DNA of 64,000 nucleotides, from assembly GCF_001577835.2 (NCBI RefSeq), contig NC_029529.1, forward strand, positions 10,799,380-10,863,379. The letters run 5' to 3'. The translations under genes and the position numbers were made by a program. Under the pieces are notes generated by a model that saw only the letters and a list, made by a program, of their open reading frames with translations, was not told where the DNA came from and searched no databases. Shown here in pieces: positions 58,952 through 64,000 of the stretch (the first letter of the stretch is position 1; each line of letters opens with the position of its first letter). Origin of the DNA: Coturnix japonica (taxonomy: Eukaryota; Chordata; Aves; Galliformes; Phasianidae).

Positions 58952-59698
58952 ATGGCTGCTGGCGTCATCCGGCCGCTGGCTGAGCTGCGGTTGCCCTCAC
59001 CCTTCCCTCACGGCCTTCTCCTGCCTGCACACCCCGAGCCCGACTTCCCCGACCTCTCTGAGGAGGATGACGAAGAAGAGGAGGAAGAGGATGAAGAGGA
59101 GGCAGCAGAGGAGAGCACTGCCTGCAGCGGACCAGAGCCGGTTGGCCCCAGTACTGCAGAGACCACACTGCGGCTCCTGCGCTTCTCAGAGCTCATCAGC
59201 TGCGACATCCAGCGGTACTTCGGGCAGCGGGGCCGGGAGGAGGCTGCTGGGGGCCATAACGTGCCTGAGGACTGCAGCTCGCCCCATAGCTCACCCCACA
59301 ACGCCAGCATGGGGCACACAGCACGGGGTGGCCGGGCGCAGCCGGAGGTGGCACTCAGTGGCCATGGGGCTGCACACAGGTTGGGGCCGCTGGCTGAGCT
59401 CTTTGAGTATGGTGTGCATCGCTGCCTGGCGCCGCGGGTGGCCAGCGGGAAGACACAGCGGCTGGAGAGGAAATATGGCCACATCACCCCCATGCACAGG
59501 AGGAAACTGCCACCCTCCTTTTGGAGGGAGCCGGGTCCGGGCCCTGGCAGCCTCCTGCACACCGGCACCCCTGATTTCAGTGACCTGCTGGCCCACTGGA
59601 CGGTGGAGCCAGGGCCAGAGCTGCCAGGCAGTGGGAGAGAGCTGCCACCTGTGCCGGGCCATACAGGGCTGGAGACTGAGCCCTACAGTGGGTTGTGA
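58952..59698 (+). CDS. PERCC1: PERCC1, proline/glutamate-rich coiled-coil protein
   Basis: PERCC1 is required for enteroendocrine cell function in mammals; its molecular activity is unknown. The coding part is one exon of 248 codons (human about 263). It begins MAAGVIRPLAEL, matching the mammalian start, and lies 37 bp after an acceptor at 58914. A Glu/Asp-rich run occupies about residues 36-55. Conserved helices are LLRFSELISCDIQRYF (75-90) and LGPLAELFEYGVHRC (144-158). The most conserved block is LERKYGHITPMHRRKLPPSF (171-190) with W191, then GTPDFSDLLAHW (205-216). A non-coding first exon probably ends at 58042. Splicing keeps frame with an ATG at 58017, so a 21-residue N-terminal extension is possible. 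The gene converges with CLCN7. CCDC154, which I remember between them in human, is not seen. Confidence 0.9.
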   Translation: MAAGVIRPLAELRLPSPFPHGLLLPAHPEPDFPDLSEEDDEEEEEEDEEEAAEESTACSGPEPVGPSTAETTLRLLRFSELISCDIQRYFGQRGREEAAGGHNVPEDCSSPHSSPHNASMGHTARGGRAQPEVALSGHGAAHRLGPLAELFEYGVHRCLAPRVASGKTQRLERKYGHITPMHRRKLPPSFWREPGPGPGSLLHTGTPDFSDLLAHWTVEPGPELPGSGRELPPVPGHTGLETEPYSGL

Positions 59699-59793
59699 CC
59701 CACTGCAACCCAACGTGCTGCTCAGTTAATGAGCAGCCCACAGGCAATGGGACAGCAGGAGGTGGTGGGTCAGAGCTGGTAACAGGATGAGTG

Positions 59794-59799
59794 AATAAA
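59794..59799 (+). terminator. PERCC1 poly(A) signal
   Basis: Canonical AATAAA 95 bp after the PERCC1 stop, followed by a GTGCAGTGTCC-type downstream element. Confidence 0.75.
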
Positions 59800-60506
59800 T
59801 GACTCCCGCAGGCATGAGCACGTGCAGTGTCCTTCACCGTGGTATCCCCAGCCCTGGGTGACAAAAGGCTGCAGCACAGCACCCCTCAGCACGGCCGCTG
59901 GCTCCAGGAAGAGGAGGAGGGACACGCAGTGGCTGGAGGAGCATAGTCTGTGTTTGCTCGGCGGGCCCATCGTAGTGGATCCCATCCCCTTATCTCAGCT
60001 GTGCCGGGGCAAAGGGCAACATGGGGCCTCACAAAACACTCGACTGCCAGCCAGGGATAGACTGCAGCCTGAGCAGGGGGGACTCAGCAGCACCATATGG
60101 ACCCAGGACCGCTGTGCTGCCAGCAAGCAGGAGCCAGGCTGGAGGACAGGGCAGCACAACAACCCTTCCCCTTCTCCATGGCCTCCTAGCTGCTGCTGGA
60201 ACCCAGCCCTGTTACCAGGGTCCAGCCAAGGCATCCCCCCCTTAATTACAGTTCCTCTTTGTTGGCCTTGAAAGGGAAAAGCACCCAGGAAGATGTTCTG
60301 GGCACCCATCCCTGCCAGGGGGTGGTGACATGCAGCACTCCCCCCATACAGCACCCCAAACCCATGGCATCCCCAGGCAGAGCAATGCTCACATCCCCGA
60401 GCACCATCCCCAGGGTTAGGGTTCAACTACTGGGACCTGAGCTCCAGCACCAGGAGATGGAAGGAAGCACGAGACAGGCACTGCTGGAATAAAAGTACAA
60501 ATGGGG
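59800..60506. other. Intergenic PERCC1-CLCN7 (convergent)
   Basis: About 700 bp between convergent 3' ends. Nothing coding or repetitive was recognised. A + strand AATAAA at 60488-60493 lies just before the distal CLCN7 signal on the opposite strand. Confidence 0.6.
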
Positions 60507-60512
60507 TTTATT
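60507..60512 (-). terminator. CLCN7 distal poly(A) signal
   Basis: TTTATT on the + strand is AATAAA on the CLCN7 strand. It would give a 3' UTR of about 1.1 kb. The proximal alternative is at 61081. Confidence 0.55.
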
Positions 60513-61080
60513 TCAGCACAGAAGTGAGTGGAAGCCCACAGGTACCAGCGTTCCTCTGCCCTGTACAACTCCCAGCCCACAGCACAGCACAGGGTGCTGC
60601 CACTGCAGGGAATGGTGCAGTGCAAGGAGCAGGGATAGGGCCAGCACCTGCAGTGATAGTGGCAAAGGAAGGCAGAAGAGGAGGAGGAGTTACACCAGGG
60701 GGATGTGAGGGCTGGAAACTCTCCTCCTCACCCAGAGTGAAGCAGACTGGTCCCCCTATGACCCAGCCCAGCAGGAACCAGGCTACTGCGCCAGTCTGGA
60801 CCAAACTGTAGCAAGTACAGAAACACAGCTGAGGAAACTTCGGACCCAGAATCACTAGAGCAGCACTTCTGGGACTTGGATGAGAGCAGGAGTCAGAGGG
60901 GACCACATTCCAGGACCACCACCCCCCAAGGAAAAGGGGGGTTCTCCTCTTCCCCCATCCCCACCTAGAGCCCAAGACATAGCAACACTATCTATCCCTC
61001 ACCCCTTGCTCTTAGGGGCAAAGCAGCTGAGGGAACCAAGAAAGAGATGGAAGCAGCAGCTGCTGAACCACAGGAGCCCT

Positions 61081-61086
61081 TTTATT
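61081..61086 (-). terminator. CLCN7 proximal poly(A) signal
   Basis: TTTATT on the + strand (AATAAA on the coding strand) about 560 bp after the CLCN7 stop. Confidence 0.6.
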
Positions 61087-61642
61087 GCACAGCAGGGCAG
61101 GGAACTCCTCCAGCCAGAGGAGCAGAATTGCAGGAGTGTGGCACAGGGCTCACCCCAACAGTTGGCGACAGCATAGGGAGAAGGGACAGGGCCTTTGAAG
61201 CAAGAGGAGCCCCACCACCTCCCATCCCCATAGGGGGTGCTCAGGCAGGGCCAGACCCAGGGTGGCAGCAGAGACAGAGGGCAGACACTGTGGCAGAGCG
61301 ACTGGGCCCAGCTCAGCAGGGTACGTCAGCTCCCCTGGGCATGCTCCTACCTTCACCCAACCCATGGTGAGCCTATGCAAGGAGCTAACAGAGCCAACCG
61401 TGTATTTTGATCCCTCAGGGAAGCAGAGGAAGGAGCGAGGAAGAGGAGAAGAAGAGGCAGCAGACTGGAGAAGGCAGCAACACACAGAGAGCCAGGGCAG
61501 CATGGCTGGGTCAGTGCTCCAGGCACTGCAGTGTCTCCTCCACAAGCCAGCCCCGTCCTCTCCCTGCCTCCACCAAAACAGGATCCTGGTCTCAGAGGGG
61601 TTGGGGGCCAGCGCACAACTCCGCTGGGTAGTTCTGCCCCCA

Positions 61643-63796
<2,154 letters not shown>

Positions 63797-64000
63797 CTGA
63801 GCACAGGAGAGAGAAGGGACCAAGTGAGCTGTTGGCTCCAGGGCACACAAGATATAATGAGCAGTGTCCCGGTCCCAAACCCCACCTCTGAAGAAGCAGA
63901 GCATGCCAGAAGCTGCCTGCACAGCCCATATGTCAACAGGGCTCTGTCAGGGTAAAGAAAAAGCCCAGATGCTGCTAAGGAGAACATCAAGTGAGGAATC
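63797..64000 (-). other. CLCN7 intron at the right edge
   Basis: Sequence upstream of the exon at 63745-63796. No further CLCN7 exon could be recognised before the window ends. Confidence 0.6.

Noticed and set aside
59800-60506. CCDC154 between PERCC1 and CLCN7
   Set aside because: No coiled-coil coding exon could be read in the gap; it appears absent or moved.

Overview
The window is vertebrate genomic DNA from a bird, most likely chicken or a close galliform relative. The genes are intron-split with canonical GT/AG sites, the intergenic DNA is compact and GC-rich, and the only recognisable interspersed repeats are decayed CR1 LINE pieces. Gene content corresponds to human 16p13.3 and, from memory, to the chicken chromosome 14 neighbourhood near the alpha-globin locus. 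No prokaryotic, viral or retroviral material was recognised.

Layout: (1) 1-10150, the last four coding exons and 3' UTR of AXIN1 (+), the Wnt-pathway scaffold, including its DIX domain. (2) 10946-13762, PDIA2 (-), a pancreatic-type protein disulfide isomerase, complete in 11 exons. (3) 14242-16669, ARHGDIG (-), Rho GDP-dissociation inhibitor 3, complete in 6 exons. (4) 17600-21293, RGS11 (+), an R7-family G-protein regulator, complete in 17 coding exons and head-to-head with ARHGDIG. (5) 22725 to about 40650, FAM234A/ITFG3 (-), 11 coding exons plus a non-coding first exon beside an ETS-rich promoter. (6) 41159 to about 55450, LUC7L (-), the U1 snRNP splicing factor, complete in 10 exons. (7) 57600-59800, PERCC1 (+), the small acidic enteroendocrine regulator, with a TATA promoter and an AT-rich upstream block that looks like a regulatory element. 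(8) 60507-64000, the C-terminal third of CLCN7 (-), the lysosomal chloride/proton antiporter with its two CBS domains.

The genes are not one pathway; this is a conserved syntenic block. AXIN1, PDIA2, ARHGDIG, RGS11 and FAM234A keep the order and relative strands remembered for human. Two things differ. LUC7L lies on the same strand as FAM234A rather than head-to-head with it. LUC7L is also joined directly to PERCC1-CLCN7, which in human lies more than 1 Mb away. Both flanks of LUC7L carry minisatellites: a 1.28-kb G-rich 20-bp array at the FAM234A promoter, and a roughly 55-bp array between LUC7L and PERCC1. The most interesting non-coding material is the G-rich array in FAM234A intron 1, the candidate PERCC1 enhancer/promoter, and the rearrangement junctions around LUC7L. 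Exon boundaries were read by eye from splice sites and reading frame; gene names rest on remembered family sequences.
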